DNA of 64,000 bases. Source: Micromonospora sonchi (GTDB lineage: Bacteria; Actinomycetota; Actinomycetes; Mycobacteriales; Micromonosporaceae). The position numbers were made by a program, and so were the translations under genes. Shown piece by piece: positions 63,580 through 64,000 of this stretch (position 1 is its first letter; the number at the start of each line of letters is the position of its first letter). A model generated the notes under the pieces. It was given only the letters and a program-made list of their open reading frames with translations. It did not search any database and was not told where the DNA came from. The DNA is taken from positions 1-64,000 of the forward strand of contig NZ_BMNB01000019.1 in NCBI RefSeq assembly GCF_014646235.1, in the 5' to 3' direction.

Positions 63580-64000
63580 CTAGTCCTGTTCGTCAGGCTC
63601 GTCGGCATTGCGAGCAATCGCCACGATAGTCACGCCGTCCGGAAGGTCCATCAGCTTGACCCCCATTGTGTTCCGGTCACGCGTACGGCGTACAGGCTTC
63701 ACCGGAGTCCGGATGACACCACCGTTGCTGGTGATAGCAAACAGCTCGTCGTCCGGGTCGATCACCACCGCGCCGACCAGACCACCGCGTCGCTCGGTGA
63801 TCTTCGCAGTCAGCACACCTTTACCTCCCCGGCCCTGGACCGGGTATTCCTCGATCGGGGTGCGTTTCGCATATCCCCCGTTCGTGGCCACCAGCACGTC
63901 CAGACCCTCCCGGACGACCTCCATGGCCAGCAGTTCGTCTTCCTCGCTGAACCGCATCCCGATCACGCCCGAGGTCGCCCGGCCCATCGGCCGCAGCGCA
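63580..64000 (-). CDS. gyrA: DNA gyrase subunit A, C-terminal end
   Basis: The last 139 codons of GyrA, the DNA-wrapping subunit of gyrase; the gene starts beyond the right edge. It shows blades of the C-terminal beta-pinwheel: FSEEDELLAMEVVREGLDVL, GYAKRTPIEEYPVQGRGGKGVL, where QGRGGKG stands for the GyrA box. NTMGVKLMDLPDGVTIVAIA follows, then a short acidic tail EPDEQD. Its position with DUF3566 and tRNA-Ile/Ala downstream confirms the near-origin location. Confidence 0.96.
   Translation of the reverse strand, partial: ALRPMGRATSGVIGMRFSEEDELLAMEVVREGLDVLVATNGGYAKRTPIEEYPVQGRGGKGVLTAKITERRGGLVGAVVIDPDDELFAITSNGGVIRTPVKPVRRTRDRNTMGVKLMDLPDGVTIVAIARNADEPDEQD

Noticed and set aside
62121..64000. 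Chromosomal origin (DnaA boxes)
   Set aside because: gyrA proximity suggests the origin is close, but no TTATCCACA-like boxes or dnaA/dnaN genes are in the window.

Overview
The window is a very GC-rich actinomycete chromosome segment, most like the Micromonospora/Salinispora group. The evidence is the codon use, the gene families, the frequent GTG starts and the intergenic repeats. It lies close to the replication origin but does not contain it. The right edge holds the 3' end of gyrA, then the DUF3566 membrane protein gene, tRNA-Ile(GAT), a 42-residue DLW-39-type protein and tRNA-Ala(TGC). The left edge holds the cell-wall/division signalling operon fhaA-fhaB-pstP-rodA-pbpA-pknA, which runs off the edge before pknB, with tRNA-Leu(CAG) divergent from it.

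Layout. 1-7 kb: fha/pkn operon and tRNA-Leu. 7-9 kb: a two-gene glycan operon (CDP-paratose-epimerase-like SDR and a WecG/TagA glycosyltransferase). 9-17.6 kb: secreted subtilase, a DUF397/XRE-DUF5753 pair, small membrane proteins, two membrane-anchored PASTA proteins and a multi-pass membrane protein. 17.6-23.4 kb: a GCS2 carboxylate-amine ligase, YceI with a divergent MarR regulator, and an XRE-NTPase-TPR regulator. 23.5-31.3 kb: a leucine/branched acyl-CoA catabolic cluster (acyl-CoA dehydrogenase, carboxyltransferase, HMG-CoA lyase, biotin carboxylase, TetR), interrupted at 27.4-29.2 kb by an accessory insert. 31.4-38.7 kb: FAD monooxygenase with divergent TetR, rhodanese, LPxTG-type surface protein, SGNH hydrolase, SUMF1-domain protein, a broken XRE/DUF397 locus and a HAD hydrolase. 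38.7-45.5 kb: two-component system, prolyl-tRNA synthetase, CBS, SufE-like, DsbA-like and YbaK proteins. 45.6-53 kb: frameshifted MFS gene, a giant P-type ATPase and a Sua5-type enzyme. 53-62 kb: GNAT, a phosphotransferase with its regulator, three sigma-factor/membrane-partner modules, a Phd/PIN toxin-antitoxin pair and an integrase remnant next to tRNA-Ala.

The most unusual signal is a pair of hairpins in the 27.7-28.3 kb insert. They share an identical 17-nt loop but have different, compensating stems. One overlaps the end of a 61-codon gene. The other buries the start codon of an unrecognised basic, coiled-coil protein, with its Shine-Dalgarno sequence in the loop. This looks like a structured cis-element shared by two divergently oriented genes and could be an undescribed regulatory pair. 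Other points of note: the P-type ATPase carries a degenerate ATPase half fused to an active one; the biotin carboxylase has no biotin carrier domain; a TetR regulator faces a triple operator; several intergenic repeat families occur; and an XRE/DUF397 pair has collapsed by deletion. All functions are inferred by reading the sequence; no database search was possible.
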